From the NCBI RefSeq assembly GCF_028372415.1, contig NC_092877.1, positions 254,075,010 to 254,139,009 of the forward strand: 64,000 bases of DNA. Direction: 5' to 3'. The notes beneath the pieces are model-generated. The model saw nothing but the letters and a program-made list of their open reading frames with translations. It was not told the origin of the DNA and did no database searches. Source of the stretch: Notamacropus eugenii (Eukaryota; Chordata; Mammalia; Diprotodontia; Macropodidae). Positions within the stretch are counted from its first letter, which is position 1, and each line of letters starts with the position of its first letter. Shown here piece by piece: positions 39,391 to 51,659 of this stretch. The translations under genes were made by a program, and so were the position numbers.

Positions 39391-40949
39391 AAAAACATTA
39401 GCGTTGGTTATAATTTTGAGGTCATTCAAGGACATCATCATTAGTAATATATAGGAAGGTCCTAATCACTTTGTGAAAACATTTGCTAAGATGCATTTTG
39501 GGAGATATATGCCCTTGATTTATTTTATTGTTTTGAAACCTTTGGTAACACTTGATTTTCAATGTGCATATTATAGGATGTAAAATTGTAGGGCTTTCTA
39601 ATTTACTTTTTGGTAAAAAAAAAAATCCATGTTTCAATATATATATTCTATCTCAAAATCATGCTTTCAAAAACTCCTTGACTGTCGGCATTATGTGCAA
39701 TAGAAAGAATTACTTTTTTTGAGGCGTCAATCAGGCCAAATGTATTTATATCATCATGGTGTCTATAAAAAAACAACAACCAGAATCTACCACTACCCAT
39801 AAGTAATGTGAAAAACTCATTCTCAGAGAAATATTACACTAAAAAGTTTAGAAAATTAAGAAGAGTATAGTGACCTTAATACCCATAGGTCTATGTCATT
39901 GTAATTATGAGGCACATTCATTTATTTGACAAATGACATCATGGACTATGAGTTAATAACTCCACCTAACACAGCATTAATTTCTTTTGTGTTCTATTCT
40001 CCTTCATAAATGGTAAACTAACGCAATTATTCTATGTTTGACTGAGAACAGGTGTTTGCTTGTTAATTTCTTTTTCATAAACTTGTGGAAGGAATCTTGT
40101 GAATATTTTCTGAGATTAGAAAGAATTGTTTAAGAAGGAATATTCCATTTTAAAGCAATCTTTCAAAACAAAATGAAATGGGCATAAACCATTCAAGTAA
40201 TAATAGGAATATTAACATCCAAAATGGTTTTTATGTTTTTGTTGTTTTAATTTCTTTAAAAGCATTATCTTTTTGGGGAAGGGCTAGTTCAGGCACTTTA
40301 AAACAATGACATGGCAGACAATTCTGTGATTGGTGAAGTTCTTAAGAGATTGTTTAGATACAATTTTTTGTTCACTTGCAGGTAACAATTGTTTTCTTTT
40401 ACTTTACAATGCCAGTTACTGAAAGCAAGACAATAATTCTCTATGTCAGGATGTTTTCTGGTATTGGTAGTCTTAGGTTGTCACACAAAAATCGATTGAT
40501 TTTGATAGGAACTGAGAAGTCATCTTGTCTAACTCACAAGTGAGTCATTATACCATCTATAACATTTGAGAAAGGTTTATTTTTCCCCTTTATTGGAAGT
40601 GTAATGCACAAAGCAAGCCATACCCATTGGATAACTTTAAATAAAATTTTTTTCTCTTATATTTATGCAGTTGAAGGGAAAATATGATTTCCTTTTCCCT
40701 CTTCCATTGATATAGTCACAGAAGGTCCGGAATCTAAGCATAAGGTCTTAATTGTATATTGAAGTGTATGCGTATATACCTTGATCCTTTTGTTGGGTGA
40801 AAATATTTCTTAAATTAAAAAGCTAATAAAACCAATGTCAGAAAAATAAAACCAAAAAAACAAAACAAAACCTCATTTCTCTGTGGTCTTTAACCAGCTA
40901 ATTTCTCAGAAGCAGATAGCAATCACAGCTGGAGCAATTGTAGAATACC
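39391..40949. other. Unassigned stretch
   Basis: No gene recognised. A short MIR-like trace may lie at about 40490-40545 (-). Confidence 0.4.
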
Positions 40950-41450
40950 AATCAGTCAGTGATTAGGCTGTAAAACCCTACTGGGTGCTAGGCACTGTAT
41001 TAAGCCCTGGGGATGCAAAGAGAGGCAAAAGATTCCTTCCCTCAAGGATCTCATGGTCTAATGGTGGAGATAGCCAGCAAATAAATATGGACAAACAAAT
41101 AATTTACAGGACAAATGGGAAATAATGGGGAGAAGGGACTAGAATCAAATGGAACTGGGAAAGATTTATTTTATATGAGGGACATTTCATATGGACTAGA
41201 AGAAAAACATAAGTCAGGTGTCAGAAATGAGGAAAGAGATCATTTAAGGCATGGAGAAAAGCCCGTGAAAAATGACCTGAAACAAAAGAAAGAGTGTCTT
41301 ATTCATTGATTATATTGAAGAGTACATTCATGGAGAAAGTAGACAGAAGAAAACTGGAAAAATATTGAGGAAGGGTGGACTGTGAAGTTCGTTGAATGAA
41401 AATAGAGGTTTTTGATCCTAGGAGAGATAGGGAATTTATCTTTTCATTTT
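40950..41450 (+). repeat. Diverged mammalian dispersed repeat of unknown family
   Basis: 'actgggtgctaggcactgta', then 'tattaagccctggggatgca', 'ctcaaggatctcatggtcta' and 'agagtgtcttattcattg' follow the order of a long dispersed repeat that I recognise from marsupial genomes but cannot name with confidence. A shorter piece occurs at about 23925-24000. The + strand frame at 41115-41309 lies within it and shows no domain. Confidence 0.45.
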
Positions 41451-41840
41451 GCTCCACTCACATCCTCGTTTGGCAGAAGTATCTAGTAGCAGTTTCTATT
41501 CTATTCTAATTCTAGAATAGGAGAGAATATAAAGCAAGATCTGGAGAAAATTCTTGTGCTAAAAGACAGAAGCAGTCTCATCTCTGATAATGTTTCAAGT
41601 TCTTAAAGATAAGCTATCAAGTCAATCCTAAGTCACTACTTCTTTCAAGAAAATATCATGAATTCTTTTAAATGAATCACAAAGAGCACATTTTCAGTTT
41701 TGGAGAAACCAATTTGAGTATTCAGTACAACAGAGACAGAAGTTGTCAGTGTTCACAAAGCAAAGCAGGATCATGGAAATAGGAATATCACAAGTTCAAG
41801 TTCTTGTTTGTATTATGTGGAATAAGTCCCTAGAGCAAAG
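41451..41840. other. Unassigned stretch
   Basis: No gene or repeat recognised. Confidence 0.4.
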
Positions 41841-41844
41841 GCCT

Positions 41845-42000
41845 CTTAACTTCTTATGTGTCATTAACACCGTGATAATCTGCTGAAGTCATTGTAGTAT
41901 TTCTTAGAATGAGAGTTATGAATGAAAAAAATATGAGAGTTTGCAAAAGAAATCATAGTTATTAAAGAAATATAGTTGTCAAAACATTTTTTAAAATTTC
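41845..42000 (+). repeat. Unnamed dispersed repeat, copy A
   Basis: 'cctcttaacttcttatgtgt' followed by 'ctgctgaagtcattgtagta' and 'gaaatatagttgtcaaaaca'. Copy B at about 42735-42890 shares the order ('gtcagtctgatgaaatccac', 'ttgaaatatagctatatagg'). The strand is arbitrary. Confidence 0.4.
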
Positions 42001-42009
42001 ATGAATAAG

Positions 42010-42140
42010 AAACTGTTTGAAGTAGCATATATGTGTTGTATGTATAAGTGTGTATGCATGTATCTGTGTATATGTATGTATACATGTATATATAGCATAT
42101 ATATACATGTTTATTTGTATGTATACATACACATATAAAA
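42010..42140. repeat. TG/TA-rich low-complexity repeat
   Basis: Degenerate TATG/TGTA dinucleotides directly after dispersed repeat copy A. Confidence 0.85.
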
Positions 42141-42299
42141 TTTGATTTTATCACACTTAAATATAGATAAAAACTCATTTTCTGTCAAAAAATAGCACTT
42201 TGAGTATAGGAATTTGTTAAATTTCCCAGATTCTTCATTAAGAAACTAGAGGCATTTCAAAGGAAGATACAATGTCATTACATCTGGATACAATCATTT

Positions 42300-42536
42300 T
42301 TCAGTTTTACTCTTCAGTTGTGTCTAACTCTTCATGACCCCTATTCAAAGATGCTGCAGTAGTTTGCATTTCCTTCTCCAGTTCATTTTAGAGATGATGA
42401 AGTGAGGCAAGGAGCTTTAAGTGACTTGGCAAGGGAAGATAGCTAATAAACATCTAAGCTCACATTTGGACTCTGTAATATGAATCTTCCTGATTGCAGG
42501 CCTGACACTCTATCCATTGTGCCATCTAGCTGTCCC
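42300..42536 (-). mobile_element. tRNA-derived marsupial SINE
   Basis: In antisense: 'ttcagttgtgtctaactctt', 'tgcatttccttctccagttc', 'agtgacttggcaagggaaga', and the tRNA-like head 'ctatccattgtgccatctag' 'ctgtccc' ending at 42536. Confidence 0.82.
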
Positions 42537-42559
42537 AGATACAGTCATTAGACTGAATC

Positions 42560-42725
42560 ATTTAGGATCATAGGATCATAGTTTAAAAACTAAAAGAGGT
42601 TTGGAAGTCATATAGTCTAGCCCCTATATTTCACAGTTGAGAAAGTTAGGTGACTTGCCCAATGTCACAATGCCTTGGAGCAGCAGTTAGGATATGAACT
42701 ATGTTCATCAGATTCCAAGTCATCT
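42560..42725 (-). mobile_element. MIR-type SINE
   Basis: 'gaggtttggaagtcatatag' 'tctagcccct' and 'gttaggtgacttgcccaatg' 'tcacaatgcc' give the antisense order of MIR. It lies immediately next to the tRNA-SINE. Confidence 0.55.
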
Positions 42726-42734
42726 TTGTTATAA

Positions 42735-42890
42735 AATATGGATTTTTAACATTTTGCATATTTATGTGAAGGACTTCTTTGTCAGTCTGATGAAATCCAC
42801 GGAAGCTATGTATTATTAAACAGGAAATTAATTACTTTGAAATATAGCTATATAGGCATTTTTAAAAATCACAGACCAATGTATTCCTTC
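42735..42890 (+). repeat. Unnamed dispersed repeat, copy B
   Basis: Related to 41845-42000 (see copy A). Neither copy has a recognisable ORF. Confidence 0.38.
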
Positions 42891-45034
42891 TCTGGGTTCT
42901 GGATAATAGGGTTTAGGTGAGTGTGTTTAGGAGACCTATGATATTAGGCATGGAATTATGTACTTTATTTTTGTGCAGAAGAAGCAAGCTGTGCATAGTT
43001 AAATTTGTTAAGTTATAAGAAATACCAATCTATGTTTAGACTTAATTATAGACCCTGCTAGGACAGCATGTGCTTGAGAAACCTGTCTGTAACTTTCCCT
43101 TTCATTATTATCTAGAAAGAAGTGTCAAGAAAGAAAATCAACCCATCAAACAGAAAGTTCTCAGAAGGATTAATAAACAGACATACAAATCAATTAATAA
43201 CAAAATTAATATAAGCAAATCATTGTAAATTTCACCATATTGACTTTTTAAAAGTCTATCCCTGAAACAAAGAAACAATTTATCTCTTAAGTTCTCCCTT
43301 TCTAAATAGAATGATTCCTTACTTCTGAGGCCTCAAAAAATAGCAAGTATCTTGATTAGACTCCAAATTCTACTATTCCCTTTTATTTGAAATCATTAAA
43401 AGCTATTTATTTTTAAGAGTAATTTTTATTGAGGAAATAATTCATAGCTGGAAATTCTATCAGAAGTGTGTATTTAATTGTTTTTGCCTGACATTGATGG
43501 GAAAAAACCCCTACTTTGAAATACAATCCTTTGGATGAATCTCTAGATTATTATGAATCAGTCTTCAGAGTTAAAGCAACACACAGCCAGTTTGAACTCA
43601 AATCTAGGATATTAAAAAAAGAAAAGCACCTTGCATCCTGACTTCTAATTTTTTTCCAGTCTGAGGTAAGCATAAGATTCAGAAATACTGTCTGTTCATA
43701 GGCTTAATTTTTTTTTTATTTCAAAGTGTCTTTCTAAATTCAAAAATAAAATTCTGACATTTTAATCCAATGAACATTGAAAAACAGGGATTTGAAAAAA
43801 GTTTCTTATTCAGCATTATTACAGCTCAATTTTCTTTTTTGTCTCTTAAAACTGTAATTACTGAGAAATCACTTGTTCCAGTGTATTTTCCTAAAAACAA
43901 GGGTACTCCTTTTGAACTGATTTTTGCCATCTTAAATATGTTGATTCAAGGAATGACTAACTACTGATATTTGTATTACTAAATCCCGTGTAAGGATTTA
44001 CAATGGGTCTTGAAGAAGTATTGCTTTTCTATCCATAAAAAATAGTGGTGACTAGCAGTTTGACTATGGTATGCTGAATCGTATTTATTTCCCCCCTTTT
44101 ATAACAATTTAAGCAGATCTAGAATGCTTGTTTCATTTGTGAGTCCAGAAAGCATTTCTGAGATCCGTTTAGCATTTTACCTAAGATAAAGTTTGCTTCC
44201 TTTCCTAGATAGCCTAGCCTACTTAATCCTAAAGATGTATCCACTGTTCTTTTCAGCCTAACCCTTTTCTGAGGCTTATTTCATCTTTTTTTTTTTCTAA
44301 GAAGATGCCCAATTAACTCAATGTGTCATATTATAGGGTAGTTTTGCAACAGAAGTGGGAATGTCCTTGTAGGGATAGAATCCAATGGGGACAATTTGGA
44401 GTGTCTTTTGGAATAAAAAAAGTCACCTATTTCACAGGTACCCATAGAGAAATTTTGGCATGTAATGTGTGAAAAGGGATATATGGAAAATTCTGTCCAG
44501 TATTCTTTCTTATATTCAAATAGAATTTACAGTGGAATAGAGTGTATAATTTTAGTCTATATTTAGATTTTATCACTGCTTTGCACATGTTCCTGCCATT
44601 TTGGTCAACAATCAAGTTCTTTACACCAGTCATTAAGGTCTTTATGTTTATTAAACAATAACTACTGTGTTTTTTTGTCAATGTTTACATGAATATATAA
44701 CGTGTTCTAGTATAAGACCCACCTATTTCTTAACAGATAACAAATAATTGAGATTGTCACACTTTTGGAAATATTGCTGAATATCTAACATTGTCAGGAA
44801 CTCTACACTCCCAATTTTTGTTTCATTTCCTTTGAGATTCTTCATATGCTGTTATTACAAATGATTTTTATAATCATCCTTAATGACTATAAAATAATAT
44901 TTGGTGTTTTACTGGTAGCTCAATGAATAAGCAATTAAGCAGCGCTTTCATTTTTAAAGCAATAATTCAGCCTAATAAGTGAGCTATTAATATTTATTTA
45001 TTTTTAACACTCTCTTGCTTCTAATCACTTTCTC
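42891..45034. other. Unassigned stretch
   Basis: About 2.1 kb without a recognised repeat or gene. Frames at 43770-43967 (+) and 44427-44681 (-) show no domain, signal peptide or splice context that I can defend. Confidence 0.4.
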
Positions 45035-45509
45035 TGCATCAGTTCATGTAAGTCGTCTTCAAGGTTTTTTTTTTTTCTTTGTTTTTTTTTTTTAATAGTT
45101 TTGTCCACTATTTCTTATGGCATAATAGTATTCCATAACTATCACATGACACTACTTGATTAGCCATTCCCCAATTGATGGACATCCTCAAATTGCAATT
45201 ACTTGTAAACACAAAAAGAAGGTGATATAAATAGTTTTTGTCCATATAGGTACTTTTTTTTTTCTGTCATTTCTTTGGGATACAAATCTAGCAATAGTGT
45301 TGCTGGGTCAAAGGCTATTCACAGTTTTTAACACTATGAGATTAGTTTGAAATTGTGTACCAAAATAGTTTTACCAGTTTATAATTCCACCAAATGTGCA
45401 TTAGTGTTCAAATTTTTTCCATATCTTCTCCAAATTTGTCACTTTCCTCTTCAATGATCTCAATTATTGTGATAGATTGAAGTAGTAGTCATTTTAATTT
45501 GCATTTCTC

Positions 45510-45761
45510 CAATCAATTGTAGGGTGAGAGGGAAGGTAGGTGGTACGGTGGATAGAGTTTCAGAATTGAAACACATCTTCCTGAGTTCAAATTTGGCCTG
45601 AGATCCTGGGCAAGTCACTTAAATCTGCCTCAATTTCTTCATCTTTAAAAGGATTTGGAGAAATAAATGGCAAACTGCTGTAGTATCTGTTTGAAGGAAA
45701 CCCTAAATGGGCTAACAAAGATTCAGATGTGATTGAAAATGACTGAGAAGCAATCAATAGT
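45510..45761 (+). mobile_element. tRNA-derived marsupial SINE with 11-bp TSD, inside L1
   Basis: The SINE body is about 45521-45750: 'ggtaggtggtacggtggata' head, 'gagttcaaatttggcctgag' B-box region, 'gggctaacaaagattcagat' 'gtgattgaaaatgactgag' 3' part. It is flanked by caatcaattgt (45510-45520) and caatcaatagt (45751-45761), 10 of 11 identical. The L1 sequence is continuous across the site once the SINE is removed. Confidence 0.85.
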
Positions 45762-47084
45762 GATTTTGAGCATTTTAAAAAAACATATGACTTAGGTAAC
45801 TTTTCTTCCGAAAAATAACCATTTGGAGAATTGCTGTTACTATTAAAAATTTGGCTCAATTTGCAATATATTTGAGAAATTACATAGTTATAAGAAAAAA
45901 AAAATTACTGTAAATCCCTCCCCCAAATTTCCTCCTTTCCTTCTAACTTAGGCTGCACTGGTTTTGTTTGTGCAAATTATATTTTTTTAATTTCATGTAA
46001 TCAAAATTATCCACTTTACTTCCTGTAATTCTCACATATTAGATCATAAATTATTGATATATCCATAGATCTGGAAGGTATAATTTTCCAGATTCTCCTG
46101 ATGTTCTTATGATATTACATTTTATGTTTAAATCTTGTATCCATTTTGATTTTAACTTTCAATATGTTGTGAGATGCTGGACTATTCTTAGTTTCTGCCA
46201 AATTGCTTTACATTATCCCCAGAAAGTTTTATCATATAGTGTGTTCATACATCAAAATCTTGGATCTTTAGATTTATCAAACACTAGAATATAATGGTCA
46301 ATTACTATTGTTTATTGTGTGCTTAATATGTTCCACTGTTCCACCACTCTATTTGTTAACCCAGACCAGATAATTTTGATTTTTACTGCCTTGTTACATA
46401 ATTTGAAAACTTTATAATGCAAGGCTTTCAGCCTTCATATCTTTTTATTGATTCTCTTGATATGCTTGACTTTTTCTTAATGAAGATGAATTTTGCTATT
46501 ATTTTATTAGTTCTGCAAAATAATTCTATAATAGTTTGATTAAGACATTGAAAAAGTAAATTAACTGATTTAGAAGTCATTTTTTTTTTTCATATTGCCT
46601 TGGCCTAAACATGAACAATTAACTACTAACCAGTTCTTAAGTTTTTCTTTATAAATGTGAAAAATGCTCTGCAATTGAGTCTTAGATGCTGGGTTTGTCT
46701 TTAAAGTTAGACTCTCAAGTATTTTACATCGTGTACATTTTTTTTTTATCTGCAGTTAATTTAAATGGAATTTCTCTTCCAGTCTCTTTTTGCTGGACTT
46801 TATTGGTAAAATTTAGAAATTGACAGAGTATATGGGATATTATTTTGTCTACTTCAACATTGCCAAATTGGTAATTGTGTCAAATAATTGCTTTTTGTTA
46901 TATATTCATGGAGTCTGTATGTGTAAAATCATACTGTATACAAAGAATGATAGTTCTGTTTATTCTAATATTGAACTTTGCCTGCATTTCTAGATAATTG
47001 TATATGATGTTTTTGATGTATTGCTACAATATACTTGCAAATATTTTATTTATTTTTCATCAATATCCACTGAGGGAAGAATAT

Positions 47085-47210
47085 ATATATGTACATATAT
47101 GTGTGTATGCATATATATATGTATATGTGTATATACACATATATATATATCCATTTCTACACCCATACATAAACACATATATGTATGTACATATGTATAT
47201 TTCTTTACTC
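47085..47210. repeat. TA/CA-rich microsatellite inside L1
   Basis: TATG/TATA/CATA units interrupting the L1 reverse transcriptase region. Confidence 0.9.
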
Positions 47211-47391
47211 TGCACTCTGTGGTTGAAATATTGAAACCTCACTTGTTTTATAAAAGGAATCTGGCAATTATCATCGTTCCCAAATAGATTATATATTATT
47301 GGAACTAATTGTTCTTAAAATATTCGGTAGACTTTGCTTATAAATGCATCAGTTCCTGGGGGCTTTTTCTTAGGGAATTTATGGCTTCTTC

Positions 47392-47431
47392 AGTTTCTTT
47401 TTCTTTCCTTCCTTTCTTTCTTTCTTCCTTC

Positions 47432-47490
<59 letters not shown>

Positions 47491-47491
47491 T

Positions 47492-47525
<34 letters not shown>

Positions 47526-47595
47526 TTCCTTCCTTCCTTCCTTCCTTTCTTTCTTTCTTTTCTTTCTTTCTTTCTTTCTTTCTTTCCTTTCTTTC

Positions 47596-47631
<36 letters not shown>

Positions 47632-47645
47632 TCATTCTTTCTTTT
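47392..47645. repeat. (TTTC)n pyrimidine microsatellite
   Basis: About 250 bp of TTTC/TTCC units with few interruptions, at the junction between the L1 and the tail of the HAL1-like copy that follows. The + frames are Phe/Leu/Ser strings and the - frame is Lys/Glu/Arg. Neither is a gene. Confidence 0.97.
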
Positions 47646-48476
47646 TCTTACTTTGTTTATATATTTATTTATTTATTTGTAACAAATTCTAATTTACAAT
47701 CTATTTATTTTTCAGTTCTTACCATTCACTTCCACAAGAATTTGATTTGAAATTTACCCCTATCTCTCCCCACCCCCAAACCCATGACAACCACGCACCC
47801 CATCCACCCCTTTCCTCTGTTCTGTCCTTCCTTCTATTACCCACTCTTCTTCCAACCCCTGTTTTCCTGTAGGGCAAAATACATTTTCATACTCTAATTC
47901 CTGTATAGTTTAACTTCCAGTTGCATGCTAAGACAGTTTTGAACACTTTGAAAACTTTGAGTTCCATATTGTCTCCATCCCTCCCCAACCACTCTCATTG
48001 AAAAAATAAACAATTCAATACAGAACAATGCATAGCAGTTTCATAAAATTTATGTTGTAAAAGACTAGCCACATTTCCCTCTGTTCTATCTTGCCCTTCA
48101 TTTACTCCATTTTCTCCCTTGACCTGTCTTCCCACAATAGTGCTTGCTTCTAATTATCCCTTTCCCCAATTTGCTGTCCCATCTATTATCTTCCCTCTCC
48201 TATCCCCTTCCCCCTTGCCTTTCTGCAGGATAAAATAGATTTCCATATCCAAGGGACAGTGTGTTATTCCTTCCTTAAGCCATATCTCATGAGACTAAGG
48301 CTCAATTATTTCCTTTCCTTGCCTCCCTCTTCCCCTACATTGCAAAAGCTCTCTCTTCACTCTATTATATAAGATGATTTGTACATTCTACCTCTCCCTT
48401 TCTCTTACTCCTATTATATTCCATTCAACATTTTGTATGTTTTACGTATTTTGCCTTTATATTCATCTCACTCTAT

Positions 48477-48611
<135 letters not shown>

Positions 48612-49260
48612 TGTCCCTCCTCAAATGTCTGTGATGCTTCTGTTCACTGATTTTCTTAATCTGCCCTCTTTTTTTATTACACTGCCCCATCTTTTCTACA
48701 TTTTCTTTCCTACTCTGTTGCTTAAGAGAGATTTCTACATACAATTTAGTTTGTTTAGATATTCTTACTTATTTGAACTAATTCCAATGATAGTGAAGTT
48801 CAAGTGTTAACATGCCCTTCCCATTTTTACCTCTATTGCAAAGATTTTTTCCATGAATATCTCATTTTTTGTGAAATGATTTCCCCATCTTCTCCTTCCA
48901 TTATCCTTTATCACAGTGCATCCTTTTTTCTTTTTTCTTCATTATTTTCTATCATCAGCTTAATATAATTGACACATAACCATGCCCTCTCTCTGTTACT
49001 CCATTCATCTGCCTTAAGAATTAGTGTTGGTAGTTACATATATCACATTTTTATATAGGAATACAAAGAGTTTAACCTTACTGAGTAATTATTTTTTATG
49101 CTTAGCTTTTCATACTTCTCTTCACTCTTCTGTTTAAATGTTAATTTTCAATTTAGTTATTTTGCTTTCATCAGGAATGCCAAATGCTAAAATGTCCACT
49201 ATTTCATTAAATACCTATTTTTCTCCTCAAATACTATAGTCCTTTTCTGATATTTTTAGT

Positions 49261-49428
49261 CCTTCATTACTGAAGAAGACCATGCCGTCGGAGAAGTAAT
49301 GGCATGACTTGCACTTGACTTTGTTTTGAGTGAGGGAGGACTGTGCAGATCACTAGTCTCACTTCTCCTCCAGAGCCATCTGAATCCAGTGACCAGATAT
49401 TCATCAGGATGACTGGAGATAACCCAGG
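49261..49428 (-). mobile_element. RTE-derived SINE fragment inside HAL1 ORF1
   Basis: 'tgaagaagaccatgccgtcg', 'cttgcacttgactttgtttt', 'agtgaccagatattcatcag' and 'gactggagataacccagg' are the antisense of a SINE that shares its sequence with the RTE 5' region (compare 58180-58300 on the + strand). HAL1 ORF1 sequence resumes on both sides. Confidence 0.65.
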
Positions 49429-49860
49429 TTTTAATGCTAGCTTTTTTACCTCCTGCAATATTATATCACAAGCCCTTTCGTTCTTTAATGTGGAAGCTAA
49501 TAAATCTTCTGTGATCTGAAGTATGACTACATGATGTCTAAATGATTTTCTATGGTTTTCTTAAAGTATTTTTTTTCTTTCACCTGGAAGTTCTGAATTG
49601 GCTACTACGATGTTGTTCTTTCATTTGAGATTTTTTCAAGAGTTAGAGGATTCTTTTAATTTCTATTTTACCCTCCTGTTCTATGAAATAAGAACTGTTT
49701 GCATTTCTACTTTCCTGACATATGATATGTAGGACCTGTTAACAGTTTTTCAAGTAGTTCAATAAGTCTAAATTCATCTCTCCTTGATTTATTTTCCAGA
49801 GCAGTTGTTTCTTTTTTTCCCCAATGAGGCATTTCACACTTTCTCCCCACACTTCCTTCA

Positions 49861-50279
49861 AAAAAAAAGTCAAATTGATTTCTGGGGAAATAGAGCAAAT
49901 GAAAGGTTGGGATGAGATATTGTATTTTCAGTGAAAGACAATTTAGACAAGAAGTCTGGAACAAATGAGTGAAGGCTGGCCCAGAACACACACTGTAACA
50001 ATATCAGTGGTGGATCTTGGAGGTGCCTGCAAACCACAGTAGCAGCAATTTCAGGAATTCTCAGGCAAGAGATGGTAAGGGGGTCAATCACCTAGTCAAA
50101 AAAGAGATTAAGAGGGAACCTGAGCTAACACTGACTCCAGGTCCCTGTTGCATTGCCGATATGTAATTAAAGTTTACAATTACGAAGCAGAGGAGAATTA
50201 GCAAATGAGGCCACAAAGGAGCCTTGATGCAATTAATTAACAAATTAATTAATTGTATTTATATTAAAGTACTTCTAAT
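49861..50279. other. Unassigned; possibly a + strand L1 5' UTR fragment
   Basis: It is more GC-rich than its flanks. 'aacctgagctaacactgact' 'ccaggtccctg' looks like L1 5' UTR in the sense direction, but the match is from memory and weak. Confidence 0.3.
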
Positions 50280-51650
50280 TATTTAGTTCTTTTGTTTCTA
50301 TAAAATATTTTGCAGTGATAGTCATGATATTGCTATGCATATATAGATAGGTATATACAAATAAAACACACATTACTCTTGAAAGGGATTTCTGTTTCTT
50401 TCACTTTGTCCTCAGTTCTATTAACAATAATTTAGGTGGATTTATTTCATACCCTGTAATTCTGCTAAAGCTATTCATCATTTCAAATAATTTCAATTAT
50501 TTCTTTAGGGTCCTTTAATTCTGCCATCATAATTTTGTTTTAAGTGATTATATACTTCAGTATTTTGTGTCTCTTTTACCAAGATGTCAATTCTGATTCC
50601 CACAATTTCTATTTTCCTTATCTTGTTTATATAGCTGGCATATTTATCACTATAACAAGTCAAAGTGGTTATAATGAACATTATTATTTTAACTCTGATC
50701 TTACTAGAAAAGGGTTGTAGTTTCTCTACATTACATATTGTAATAGTTCTTCATTTTATTCAAACTATCTTTTTAACATTAAGCAATGTTATATTTACTC
50801 ATAGGCTTTCCAGTGTAATTAGAAATGAATGTGTTGTATTTTGTCAACCATCTTTCTACATCTATTGAACAATCATCATTCTTATTCTTGATATTATAGT
50901 GATATATTATGTGGACATCATTCTCAATCCTAAACCATCCCCGAAATTTTATTATGAGTACAACCTGATCAAATGTGTAAGCATTTTGAGATATTGTTCT
51001 TGTCTTATTGAGATATTTTACATATAATTTTTAATCTACATTTATTAAGGAGTTTTATTTTCTGTCTTTGCCCTCTCTGGCTTAGAAATCAATACCATAT
51101 TTGCATCATGCATAAAATTTAGTATAACACATTTTCCTTTCCAAAAAAAGTTTATAGAATCTTGACATTAATAGTTATTTTTTAGATTTGATAGTTTTAA
51201 TTTATAAGTACATATAAAACTAGTTTCCCTTACTACTCCTACACTCTAAATACCTCTTTGGGTGTTTGTGAATTTTACAAGTTTTTTAAAAAATTAGGTT
51301 ATATAAATTCTCATTTAAAAAAAAAAATCCTGTTCATCTAGACATTGTTTTCTTATAAATATTCATTAAATTCATTTTCTTTTCTAATTTTATTACATTA
51401 GTACTGAGTAAAATAATTTATAATAATTTATTTAAATCTCCTTCATCTGTTTTGAATTGTTTTACTTTTTCTGTTTCATACATGTAATTTGTCTTATTTC
51501 TGGAAAAAATTAAACTTGTTAAATAAAAGTTTATCTGCTTTTACTTACTCCCACTCATCTATTAATTCAGTATTTCAATATTTTGCTTTAATTTTGCAAA
51601 TCTCTCTTTTGATTTTCAGTATTTTATTCTAATATATCCCCTATAAAATA
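50280..51650 (-). mobile_element. Old L1 ORF2 fragment (reverse transcriptase region)
   Basis: The antisense matches conserved L1 reverse transcriptase in order: 'tgtaattctgctaaagctat' (about 50455), 'tgtgttgtattttgtcaacc' (50829), 'acatctattgaacaatcatc' (50856), and 'tggcttagaaatcaatacca' (about 51077). It is more diverged than the other L1 copies and resembles a different, older L1 lineage. Neither ORF2 end nor a 3' tail is identifiable. Confidence 0.65.
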
Positions 51651-51659
51651 GTATCTCAG

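Larger units (their letters stand above)
45035..47392 (-). mobile_element. L1 ORF2 fragment (C-terminal region to reverse transcriptase), SINE inside
   Basis: The antisense landmarks run from 'gccattccccaattgatgga' (about 45163) and 'tttctttgggatacaaatct' (45270), through the connection region ('ggatctttagatttatcaaa' near 46261), to the reverse transcriptase ('tctcaagtattttacatcgt' near 46712 and 'tcagttcctgggggcttttt' near 47350). The L1 3' UTR is missing. The SINE at 45521-45750 and a TA repeat at 47085-47210 interrupt it. The copy ends at the (TTTC)n array. Heavily mutated. Confidence 0.8.

Noticed and set aside
47309-47750. Phe/Ser/Leu-rich frames of 127 and 138 codons and an opposite Lys/Glu/Arg frame
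   Set aside because: Translations of the (TTTC)n array, not membrane or charged proteins.
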